Assembly (NCBI RefSeq): GCF_001650875.1
Contig: NZ_LXYI01000023.1
Coordinates: 62,001-126,000, forward strand
DNA: 64,000 nt
Reading direction: 5' to 3'
Source of the DNA: Sulfitobacter sp. EhC04
GTDB taxonomy: Bacteria; Pseudomonadota; Alphaproteobacteria; Rhodobacterales; Rhodobacteraceae
The notes under the pieces are model-generated. The model saw nothing but the letters and a program-made list of their open reading frames with translations, ran no database searches and was not told the origin of the DNA. A program made the translations under genes and the position numbers. Shown here piece after piece: positions 8,297-15,587 of this stretch. The number at the start of each line of letters is the position of its first letter. Positions within the stretch are counted from its first letter, which is position 1.

Positions 8297-10180
8297 ATGA
8301 AAACCGGCATCGCCACAGTTTCCATCTCCGGCAACCTCGAAGAAAAGATCGAGGCAATTGCTGCCGCCGGTTTTGATGGGATCGAGATCTTCGAGCAGGA
8401 TTTCATCGCTGACATCCGCACGCCGCGTGCAGTCGGAGAACGTATCCGCGCCGCAGGTCTTGAGGTGATGCTGTTCCAGCCGTTCCGTGATTTCGAAGGG
8501 TTGCCACAACCCTTGCGTGCCAAGGCATTCGATCGGATGGAGCGCAAGTTTGACGTGATGCAGGAGCTGGGCTGCGATCTGGTGCTGGTCTGCTCATCCA
8601 CCCATCCCAAGGCGCTTGGGGGCATTGACCGCGCGGCGGCGGATTTTGCCGAAGTGGGCAAACGTGCTGCGGCGCGGGGCTTGCGCATCGGATACGAGGC
8701 GCTGGCCTGGGGCACCCATGTCAACGATCACCGCGATGCCTGGGAAGTGGTGCGTCGGGCCGATCATCCGAATGTCGGCCTGATCCTTGACAGCTTTCAC
8801 ACGCTGGCCCGCGGGATCGACCCCGAAACCATCCGCCGTATTCCGGGCGACAAGATTTTCTTTGTGCAACTGGCGGATGCGCCGCGCATCGACATGGATC
8901 TGTTGTACTGGTCCCGCCACTTCCGCAATATGCCGGGCGAGGGCGATCTGGCCGTCACCGACTTTATGCGAGCGGTGATGGCGACAGGCTATTCCGGGCC
9001 TGTCAGCCTGGAAATCTTCAATGACCAGTTCCGCGGTGGCAGTCCGGGCACCGTTGCGCAGGACGGGCACCGATCGCTGATCGGGTTGATGGACGATGTG
9101 CGTCGCGCCGAACCGGATGTGGCCGTTGGTCTGCCCGAACTGCCGGGCCATGTCCCGGTCAAGGACACGGCGTTTGTTGAATTTGCATCCCGTGGAGAGG
9201 GTCTGGCCGCTCTTGAAACCTTGCTGCAAAGCCTTGGTTTCCGCCAAGCAGCGCGGCATGTGTCGAAAGATGTGACGCTGTGGCATCAGGGGGGCATCCG
9301 TATCGTGTTGAACGCGGAGACCGAGGGTCACGCGGCAAATGCCTGGAACGTGCGCGGGACAACCGTGTGCGATATCGGGCTTTCTGTCGCGTCTGCCGAA
9401 GACACTGTGCAGCGCGCCACGGCGCTTGGCGCGAAACCGTTTTCGCAACCCCTGGGGCCCGGAGAATTGCCGATTCCGGCGATCCGTGGATTGGGCGGCA
9501 GCGTGATGCATTTCATTGATGACGGACGCCTTGCCGAGGTGTGGGACATCGAATTCCAGCCTGCTGCCCCGGCAGAGGCAGATGCGGGGCTGACGCGCAT
9601 CGACCACATTGCACAGACCATGACCTATGACGAGATGCTGTCATGGTCATTGTTCTACACCAGCCTTTTCGACATGCAAAAGGCGCCGATGGTGGATGTG
9701 GTCGATCCCGATGGGCTGGTGCGCAGCCGTGCGCTGGCGACAGATGACGGCAGTTTCCGCATCACGCTGAACGGTGCCGAGACGCATCGCACGCTGGCTG
9801 GTTCATTTCTTGCCGAGGGGCTGGGGGCGACGGTTCAGCATATCGCCCTGGCCACCGATGACATCTTTGCCACCGCCAGGGCTTTGCGCGATGCAGGCTT
9901 TCCGGTTTTGCCCATATCACCCAACTACTTCGATGATCTGGCCGCGCGGTTCGACATTGCCCCCGAGGTGATGACCCGCATGCAGGCCGAGAATATCCTG
10001 TATGACGCAGACGACAGCGGCGAATTCTTCCAACTGTATTCGCAGCCCTTCGCCGGTCAGATGTTCTTTGAGGTGGTCGAGCGTCGCGGCGGCTATTCGG
10101 GATACGGTGCGCCAAATGCGCCTTTCAGGATCGCCGCGCAAAAGCAGTTTCGAAAACCCAAGGGGATGCCCGCCACCTGA
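8297..10180 (+). CDS. quiC: 3-dehydroshikimate dehydratase, two-domain QuiC type
   Basis: 627 residues, matching bacterial QuiC length. The N-terminal half (1-280) is a xylose-isomerase-like TIM barrel with metal ligands at the QuiC positions: Glu134 (GYEAL), Asp165 (LDSFH), Gln191 (VQLAD) and Glu239 (SLEIFND). His168 is also present. The C-terminal half (about 295-610) is a 4-hydroxyphenylpyruvate-dioxygenase-like VOC domain with DHIAQ, VQHIAL and FFEVVER metal-site segments. It converts 3-dehydroshikimate to protocatechuate. The start at 8297 follows AGGCAGGGAT, 10 bp after the dehydrogenase stop codon. No protocatechuate ring-cleavage genes are in the window, so they must lie elsewhere. 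Confidence 0.93.
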   Translation: MKTGIATVSISGNLEEKIEAIAAAGFDGIEIFEQDFIADIRTPRAVGERIRAAGLEVMLFQPFRDFEGLPQPLRAKAFDRMERKFDVMQELGCDLVLVCSSTHPKALGGIDRAAADFAEVGKRAAARGLRIGYEALAWGTHVNDHRDAWEVVRRADHPNVGLILDSFHTLARGIDPETIRRIPGDKIFFVQLADAPRIDMDLLYWSRHFRNMPGEGDLAVTDFMRAVMATGYSGPVSLEIFNDQFRGGSPGTVAQDGHRSLIGLMDDVRRAEPDVAVGLPELPGHVPVKDTAFVEFASRGEGLAALETLLQSLGFRQAARHVSKDVTLWHQGGIRIVLNAETEGHAANAWNVRGTTVCDIGLSVASAEDTVQRATALGAKPFSQPLGPGELPIPAIRGLGGSVMHFIDDGRLAEVWDIEFQPAAPAEADAGLTRIDHIAQTMTYDEMLSWSLFYTSLFDMQKAPMVDVVDPDGLVRSRALATDDGSFRITLNGAETHRTLAGSFLAEGLGATVQHIALATDDIFATARALRDAGFPVLPISPNYFDDLAARFDIAPEVMTRMQAENILYDADDSGEFFQLYSQPFAGQMFFEVVERRGGYSGYGAPNAPFRIAAQKQFRKPKGMPAT

Positions 10181-10217
10181 GCAGACCTTGGGAAATAAAA
10201 CGTAGGACATTTATGGT

Positions 10218-10228
10218 TATATCATATA
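10218..10228. promoter_or_regulatory. AT-rich palindrome before TRAP set 2
   Basis: TATATCATATA is a perfect 5+1+5 palindrome inside the 103-bp gap between quiC and dctP. It could be an operator for the GntR or TetR regulator of this module. No second copy was found near either regulator gene, so the assignment is weak. Confidence 0.3.
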
Positions 10229-10283
10229 GAAGATTGTTTGAAGACTTGGCCACTTCTGGCCGCCGTCATAAGGGAGGAGACCA

Positions 10284-11279
10284 ATGACACATCTAACCCG
10301 CCGGACCGCACTTGCGGCCACATTCGCTGCCACAACCATGCTTTCGGGCCTTGCTGGTTCAGCATTCGCGCAGGAAAAACCAACCCTGCGCCTAAGTTCC
10401 GTCGTATCGGAAAACGACATCCGCGCCGAAGCTTTCGCTGAGATTGCCGATGCGGTGTCGGATCAATTCGACATGCAGGTGTTCAACGGGGCCACATTGG
10501 TCAAACAGGGCACCGAGCTGACCTCGATCCAGCGCGGCAACCTTGAAATGGGCCTGATCGCACCGCAAACCATTTCTGAACAGATTCCGGAATGGTCGAT
10601 CCTGACCTCGGCCTATCTGTTCAGCGACGCCGACCACCTGAAAGCGACTTTCAAAAGCGATGTTGGCGCGCAGCTTCTGGCGCTGACAGAAGAAGCCGGC
10701 ATTCACGTTCTGGCACCGGTCTATTTCGGCACGCGGCAGGTGAACCTCGCCCCCGAAAAAGAGGTCATGAAGCCCGAAGATCTGAACGGCGTAACGCTGC
10801 GGATGCCCGGTGGCGATGCCTGGCAGTTCCTGGGTGAATCCATCGGTGCCAGCCCGACGCCACTGGCCTATGCGGAGGTGTACACCGCCCTTCAAACCGG
10901 CGCGATTGACGGTCAGGACAACCCCCTGCCGAACGATTACAATATGAAGTTCTACGAAGTGACCAGCCAGATCGTTCTGACCGGCCACCTTGTCGGCTTT
11001 GACGTGCTGGCGATCAGCGCGGAGCTGTGGAGCGGATTTACGCCCGAGCAGCAAGAAGCGCTGCAATCGGCAGTGGACACAGCCATCGACAAGAGCACCC
11101 AGCGTCACATTGACCGCGAAGTCGAGCTGATCCAGTTCTTCAAGGACGAAGGCCTGAAAGTATACGAACCCGACCGGATTGCTTTCCGCGACTATGCGCA
11201 GAAGAAATATCTGGAATCCGAGTTTGCGCAAAGCTGGCCCGAAGGCATGATCGACGCGATCAACGCACTGGCTGACTAA
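10284..11279 (+). CDS. dctP: TRAP transporter substrate-binding protein DctP (set 2)
   Basis: 331 residues. A signal peptide with an RR pair (LTRRTALAATFAATTMLSG) ends at AFA near residue 29. The mature part shows the DctP pattern MKPEDLNGVTLRMPGGDAWQ near residue 162 and LQTGAIDGQDNPLP near 203, which mark the carboxylate-binding Arg loop and the ligand gate. It follows GGGAGGAGACCA. Because it lies between quiC and the dehydroquinase, the expected cargo is quinate and/or shikimate. A stable hairpin lies between this gene and dctQ. Confidence 0.93.
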   Translation: MTHLTRRTALAATFAATTMLSGLAGSAFAQEKPTLRLSSVVSENDIRAEAFAEIADAVSDQFDMQVFNGATLVKQGTELTSIQRGNLEMGLIAPQTISEQIPEWSILTSAYLFSDADHLKATFKSDVGAQLLALTEEAGIHVLAPVYFGTRQVNLAPEKEVMKPEDLNGVTLRMPGGDAWQFLGESIGASPTPLAYAEVYTALQTGAIDGQDNPLPNDYNMKFYEVTSQIVLTGHLVGFDVLAISAELWSGFTPEQQEALQSAVDTAIDKSTQRHIDREVELIQFFKDEGLKVYEPDRIAFRDYAQKKYLESEFAQSWPEGMIDAINALAD

Positions 11280-11300
11280 ACCCTTTGCCACATCAGCTTG

Positions 11301-11326
11301 GTGTGGCCCGCGTTTGCGGGCCACAC
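11301..11326 (+). terminator. Perfect 11-bp hairpin between dctP and dctQ (set 2)
   Basis: The arms at 11301-11311 (GTGTGGCCCGC) and 11316-11326 pair perfectly around a GTTT loop. There is no T-tract afterwards, so it is more likely an mRNA-protecting or partial-termination hairpin that lets the receptor be made in excess over the membrane subunits. Confidence 0.7.
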
Positions 11327-11351
11327 TGACTGACCATTGCGGAAAGAAACG

Positions 11352-11876
11352 ATGCCCTCTTTTACCCGTCTCAAGCAAGTTGCTCGTGTGTTGGCTGACG
11401 CGGTTCCCGCGATCCTGCTGGCTGCGATGTTCCTGTGTTTCATCATTCAGGTACTGATGCGCTATGTCATGAACACTCCGGTTGGCTGGACCGTGGAGGT
11501 GTGTGTGATCGCATGGCTGTGGATCCTGCTGTGGGGACAGTCCGTATCGGCACGCGAAGAGGATGAGATCCGCTTTGACATTCTGTACGGCAGCGTCTCG
11601 CCTGCGGTACGGCGCTGGTTCCGCATGGTGTTCTCGGTGTTTCTGGTGGGCATCTACGCGTGGTCGTTGCCAGCGCTTTGGGATTTCGTGACCTTCATGA
11701 AAATCCAGAAAACCTCTTATCTCGATATCCGCTTCAACTGGGTCTACGCCATCGCACTGGTGTTTTCTGTCGTGTCGATCATCCGCTACCTGTGGGTGTT
11801 CTGGACCGCGGCGCAAGGACACGATGCGCCCGAGGCCGGAGCGGATGCGGTCGTACGCAAGGATCTTGTTGAATGA
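11352..11876 (+). CDS. dctQ: TRAP transporter small permease DctQ (set 2)
   Basis: 174 residues with four hydrophobic segments, and the family stretch TPVGWTVEVCVIAWLW after the first. The start at 11352 follows GGAAAGAAAC; an upstream in-frame GTG-type start adds only five residues and no ribosome site. It overlaps dctM by four bases (ATGA). Quinate/shikimate uptake is inferred from context. Confidence 0.9.
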   Translation: MPSFTRLKQVARVLADAVPAILLAAMFLCFIIQVLMRYVMNTPVGWTVEVCVIAWLWILLWGQSVSAREEDEIRFDILYGSVSPAVRRWFRMVFSVFLVGIYAWSLPALWDFVTFMKIQKTSYLDIRFNWVYAIALVFSVVSIIRYLWVFWTAAQGHDAPEAGADAVVRKDLVE

Positions 11877-13168
11877 GCTGGGAATTTGGGGCCTGCGTGG
11901 CCGTTATTCTGATGACTGCAATCATCGGCCTGCCCATCGGGCACGCGATGCTGGCGTCCTCTGTTTTTTATCTGCTGCTGCAAGGGCACGACATGTCCAT
12001 TGCATTCGAGCAGATGCTGACCGGGCTTTACGGCTCTTATGTTCTACTGGCTATTCCGCTGTTCATCTTTGCCGCCGATCTGATGAACGTGGGGTCGCTG
12101 TCTGACCGCCTGCTGGATTTCTGCCGGGCGCTGGTCGGGCGGTTCCGGGGCGGGCTGGGCCACGTCAACGTGGTGTCCTCACTGATCTTTTCGGGCATGT
12201 CCGGATCAGCCATCGCTGACGCCGTGGGCATGGGCCGGATCATCATCAACCTGATGACCAAGGACGGCAAATACCCCGGTGCCTATGCCGGCGCGATCAC
12301 CGCCGCTTCGGCCATCATCGGACCTATCATTCCGCCGTCGATCCCGATGGTGCTGTTTGCGCTTGTTTCCGACACGTCGATCGGATTCCTGTTTCTGGCG
12401 GGCGTCGTGCCTGGTCTGATCCTTGGTGTCCTGCTGATGGTGATGAACGCATGGCAGGCCCGCATTTACGATTATCCGGTCGACGATCCGGTGCCGCTGC
12501 GCGATCTGCCGCGCATTACACTGCGCGCTGTTCCTGCATTGTTGATGCCAGTGATCTTGCTGGTGGGTATCTACGGCGGCATCACGACACCGACGGAAGC
12601 TGCGGCGATGGCGGCACTTTATGCCTTCCTGGTGTCCACGGTCTTTTACCGTTCGGTGTCGCTGCGCACGGCCTATCAGACGGTACGCAACAGCGCCCGT
12701 TCGACGGCCAGCGTCGGCTTCCTGATCGCGGGGGCATTGGCATTCAACTATGTGGTGACCATCGAACAGGTTCCAAACGTCATCCGCGACGCATTGGGGG
12801 ACCGTGAACTGACGCTCATGTCGTTCCTGCTGATGGTCAACGTGTTGCTGCTGCTGCTGGGTTGCCTGCTGGAAGCGAATGCGATCCTGTTGGTGATTGT
12901 CCCGATCTTTCTGCCGACGGCGGTTGCGCTTGGTGTCGATCCGGTCCATTTCGGCGTCATTGTAGTGGTCAACACCATGATCGGGCTGGCCACACCGCCC
13001 TACGGATTATTACTGTTCGTGGTCACCTCAATCACCAAATCGCCGATCCGCGACACCATCCGTCACCTATTGCCTTTCCTCGCCATCATGATTGCAGGGC
13101 TTGCGATCATCACCTTTGTCCCCGACCTCGTGCTGTGGTTGCCACGGCTGTACGGGTACAAAGGGTGA
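11873..13168 (+). CDS. dctM: TRAP transporter large permease DctM (set 2)
   Basis: 431 residues, 12 hydrophobic segments. Hallmarks are FSGMSGSAIADAVGMG near residue 106, IIGPIIPPSIPMVLFAL near 143, and VNTMIGLATPPYGLLLF near 367. It is translationally coupled to dctQ and ends 19 bp before the dehydroquinase gene, so both are probably one transcript. Confidence 0.94.
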   Translation: MSWEFGACVAVILMTAIIGLPIGHAMLASSVFYLLLQGHDMSIAFEQMLTGLYGSYVLLAIPLFIFAADLMNVGSLSDRLLDFCRALVGRFRGGLGHVNVVSSLIFSGMSGSAIADAVGMGRIIINLMTKDGKYPGAYAGAITAASAIIGPIIPPSIPMVLFALVSDTSIGFLFLAGVVPGLILGVLLMVMNAWQARIYDYPVDDPVPLRDLPRITLRAVPALLMPVILLVGIYGGITTPTEAAAMAALYAFLVSTVFYRSVSLRTAYQTVRNSARSTASVGFLIAGALAFNYVVTIEQVPNVIRDALGDRELTLMSFLLMVNVLLLLLGCLLEANAILLVIVPIFLPTAVALGVDPVHFGVIVVVNTMIGLATPPYGLLLFVVTSITKSPIRDTIRHLLPFLAIMIAGLAIITFVPDLVLWLPRLYGYKG

Positions 13169-13187
13169 CAGTGAACCGGAGCTTTCC

Positions 13188-13634
13188 ATGCCTGACACCA
13201 TCCTGATCATCAACGGCCCCAACCTCGACATGCTCGGCACCCGCCAGCCCGAGGTCTACGGCCATGATACGCTGGCCGATGTCGAAGCGCTGTGCCAGCG
13301 TATCGCCGGGGAAGAAAGCGTAGACATGGATTTTCGCCAAAGCGACAGCGAGGCGGAAATCATGGGCTGGATCAAACAGGGGCGCGGCATGACCGCGGGC
13401 CTGCTGATCAACCCTGCCGGGTTTACATCGACGTCGATTGCCATTCTGGACAGCCTGCTGATCTATGATGCGCCCATTATCGAAGTCCACATTTCGCCGC
13501 TGTTCCGCCGCGATGAATTTCGACACCTGTCTTATGTGTCAAAAGCGGCGACAGCAAAGATCGAAGGATTCGGTGTGCGCGGGTACGAGTTTGCCATCCG
13601 GAAACTTGCGGAACTGGCCAGAGCGCGGGGTTAG
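13188..13634 (+). CDS. aroQ: Type II 3-dehydroquinate dehydratase
   Basis: 148 residues, typical for type II dehydroquinase. It keeps the catalytic set at canonical positions: Arg19 and Tyr24 (GTRQPEVYG), Asn75 (LINPAG), Glu99 and His101 (IIEVH) and Arg112 (EFRH). The usual stretch with THTS followed by ALRDA is divergent here (FTSTSIAILDS), with a Ser at the place of a substrate-contacting His and a Leu for the Arg. It interconverts 3-dehydroquinate and 3-dehydroshikimate. Placed after a transporter and quiC, it serves quinate breakdown rather than aromatic amino acid synthesis. The start was chosen at the ILIINGPNLDMLG N-terminus. Confidence 0.93.
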   Translation: MPDTILIINGPNLDMLGTRQPEVYGHDTLADVEALCQRIAGEESVDMDFRQSDSEAEIMGWIKQGRGMTAGLLINPAGFTSTSIAILDSLLIYDAPIIEVHISPLFRRDEFRHLSYVSKAATAKIEGFGVRGYEFAIRKLAELARARG

Positions 13635-13735
13635 CCTTGTCCTCGTGTAGCTGGCGCAGTTCAGGAGGCCGGACATGCGCCTTCCAGTCTTGCGGTGATG
13701 CTGCATTTCGACGATTGCAAAGGCGACACCGCCGA

Positions 13736-14422
13736 TCAGTCGAAACGCCCTGTGCTCATGACGTGATCGAACCCACTTTGGATATGTCGCTGCAACAGGG
13801 TTACAGCACCGTCCGCGTTGCGTTCAATCACCAGATCTCGCAGCGCATTGTGGTCGTCCACAACGCCTTGCCCGCGAAAATTCATCGCCAGCATGTGATA
13901 CCGGACGAATCTGTCAAAGATTGACGCATGTGTCTTCATCAGCACCGGCTGGCCGCAGGCCGCGATGGTTGCGTAGTGAAAGCCCCAGTCGCACGACACC
14001 CATTGATCAACACCGCCCTCATTTCCCGCGATATGGTTCCGTTCGGCCACCGCCAGTTTGTAATGCGCGGCCACCACCGAGGCTTCCCATTCGATGTCGC
14101 CCTGACCGATAGAGGCCCGCAAGGCATGTGTTTCAAGCAACATGCGCAGGGCCGCAAGTTCGCGGAACTCGGCACCGCTGACACCTGCGACACGAAACCC
14201 GCGCTGACCCTCTGCTGTGACCAGTTCCTCGACCGCGAGCCGGTTCAGAATTTCGCGCAAGGTGGTGACGCTGGCACCGTAAATTTCCTTCATGCGGTCC
14301 AGCTTGAGTTTGCTGTCGGGCAAAAGCTGGCCATTCACGATGTGCGAACGGATGCGCCGATAGGCAATTTCGCCTATCGTGTCACCGGAACGCTCTTGTG
14401 TTTCGAACCTGAAATTTTCCAT
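13736..14422 (-). CDS. GntR-family regulator with FCD domain
   Basis: 228 residues. N-terminal winged helix at about 14-78 (IAYRRIRSHIVNGQLLPDSK then VTTLREILNRLAVEELV) and a C-terminal FCD effector domain from about 85 with helices carrying ALRMLLETHALR and HYATIAACGQP. It is convergent with aroQ and divergent from the MarR gene at 14583. It could sense quinate-pathway compounds or govern the MarR-side operon. The choice cannot be settled from sequence. Confidence 0.88.
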   Translation of the reverse strand: MENFRFETQERSGDTIGEIAYRRIRSHIVNGQLLPDSKLKLDRMKEIYGASVTTLREILNRLAVEELVTAEGQRGFRVAGVSGAEFRELAALRMLLETHALRASIGQGDIEWEASVVAAHYKLAVAERNHIAGNEGGVDQWVSCDWGFHYATIAACGQPVLMKTHASIFDRFVRYHMLAMNFRGQGVVDDHNALRDLVIERNADGAVTLLQRHIQSGFDHVMSTGRFD

Positions 14423-14582
14423 CGGTGATCAGTATATTGTGCAATTGGCGCCGCCGTTAGTCTTAAACTGGCTGATCAGGGAAGATCTATACTGACCAAA
14501 GTGATTGTCCCATAACCGGATCGTTTATCTTTATTATCAAGACAGGCTATTGCATCATCGAACCAAACCTAAAGGAATCTAC

Positions 14583-15173
14583 ATGAACGACAAGACTATG
14601 CCCGAGCTGATTTCTGATGCTTGGCGGCGGGAAAGACCGGACCTGGCGAACACTGGTGTGCCACTGACCTTCAGATTGCGCGCGCTTGCGATCGAGATCG
14701 ACCATGTTGTCGCTGAGATCGGGATTCGGGAAGGTATCCGCCCCGAGGACATGCTGCTGATCTTTTCAATGCGTCGCGTCGGGCGACCCTATTGCCTGCG
14801 GCCGACTGACATTTACGGGATTCTCAATATCACGTCAGGTGCAGCGACCTACCGGATCGACAGGCTTGTCAAACAGGGCATCGCCGAGCGGATAGCCGAT
14901 CCGAATGACCGCCGCGGCTATCTGCTCTGCTTGAGTGAACGCGGCGTCGAGACGGCCGACCGGGCTGTCAAAAGTCTGGCGGAAACCACCGAGCGTGCGC
15001 TTGCTGGGGCGGGGTTAGATCCTGTCGGAATTGTCGCATTGGAAGCGACGCTGGGTCAGCTCGAACATGGGTGGGAGCAAGTCATTCCTTTTGAAGAAAA
15101 CCCCTTGGCGCGACGTGTCCTGAAGCCTCGGACCAAACAACCACCAGCGGTCAGTACAGACGATATACCTTAA
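14583..15173 (+). CDS. MarR-family transcriptional regulator
   Basis: 196 residues. The winged helix spans about 75-130: the recognition part ILNITSGAATYRIDRLVKQG is followed by the wing IADPNDRRGYLLCLSERG, the DxRRGxxLxLT-type wing of MarR proteins. The start at 14583 follows AAAGGAATCTAC; a TTG 78 bp upstream is open but unsupported. It precedes the Baeyer-Villiger operon in the same direction and is its likely regulator, responding to an aromatic ligand as many MarR proteins do. Confidence 0.88.
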   Translation: MNDKTMPELISDAWRRERPDLANTGVPLTFRLRALAIEIDHVVAEIGIREGIRPEDMLLIFSMRRVGRPYCLRPTDIYGILNITSGAATYRIDRLVKQGIAERIADPNDRRGYLLCLSERGVETADRAVKSLAETTERALAGAGLDPVGIVALEATLGQLEHGWEQVIPFEENPLARRVLKPRTKQPPAVSTDDIP

Positions 15174-15587
15174 TTATAAAGTTACTTGACAGCTAAGATA
15201 TAATACACCAATTTCCCAACGTGGGCCGACTCGGGGATATGCCCGGTCGGCCACAGATTATCTGCGTGCAATTTGCGCGGGGGATTGTCTTGGGAGGACT
15301 GGAATATGGACAAGCGTCGAAATCATGCGCGGGTGTTTGATCAGCGCGGCCCACTGTGCGTGGCGCATTGGCCCGACGTTGCTTCGAGCGACGCGTGCGC
15401 TTCACCTCGGACCCATTGTGCGTTCCAGGTTGTAGGGCAAGCCCGACATTCCCGTCGATAAGTCTGGTTCTTTGCAATGAACCCCCATTCCTCTCTCCGT
15501 TCCGCGAACAAATCGTCTGACGCCGATCTGCGGCGTGACCAAGAGCTCGAAAGTCGCGCATCAGGGCATCATTCAGGAGTTTCAAAA
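15174..15587 (+). promoter_or_regulatory. Long leader region of the Baeyer-Villiger operon
   Basis: About 410 bp without a certain gene. AT-rich arms ATTATA (15173-15178) and TATAAT (15199-15204) enclose a TTGACA box (15186-15191). This is a plausible promoter and MarR operator, though the TTGACA-to-TATAAT spacing (7 bp) is too short for them to act as one promoter. Downstream is a strong ribosome site (TGGGAGGA, 15291-15298) before a 51-codon reading frame, listed separately. The rest shows nothing recognisable. Confidence 0.4.
15306..15461 (+). CDS. Possible small protein or leader peptide (51 residues)
   Basis: An ATG at 15306 lies 7 bp after a near-perfect ribosome site (TGGGAGGA) and opens a basic, Cys/His-containing 51-residue frame starting MDKRRNHARVFDQRG. 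No homologue is recognised. It may be a leader peptide, a genuine small protein or a remnant of a deleted gene whose ribosome site survived. Confidence 0.3.
   Translation: MDKRRNHARVFDQRGPLCVAHWPDVASSDACASPRTHCAFQVVGQARHSRR

Noticed and set aside
15186-15204. TTGACA followed by TATAAT as a sigma-70 promoter
   Set aside because: The boxes are only 7 bp apart, too close to act as one promoter; kept only as possible separate elements.
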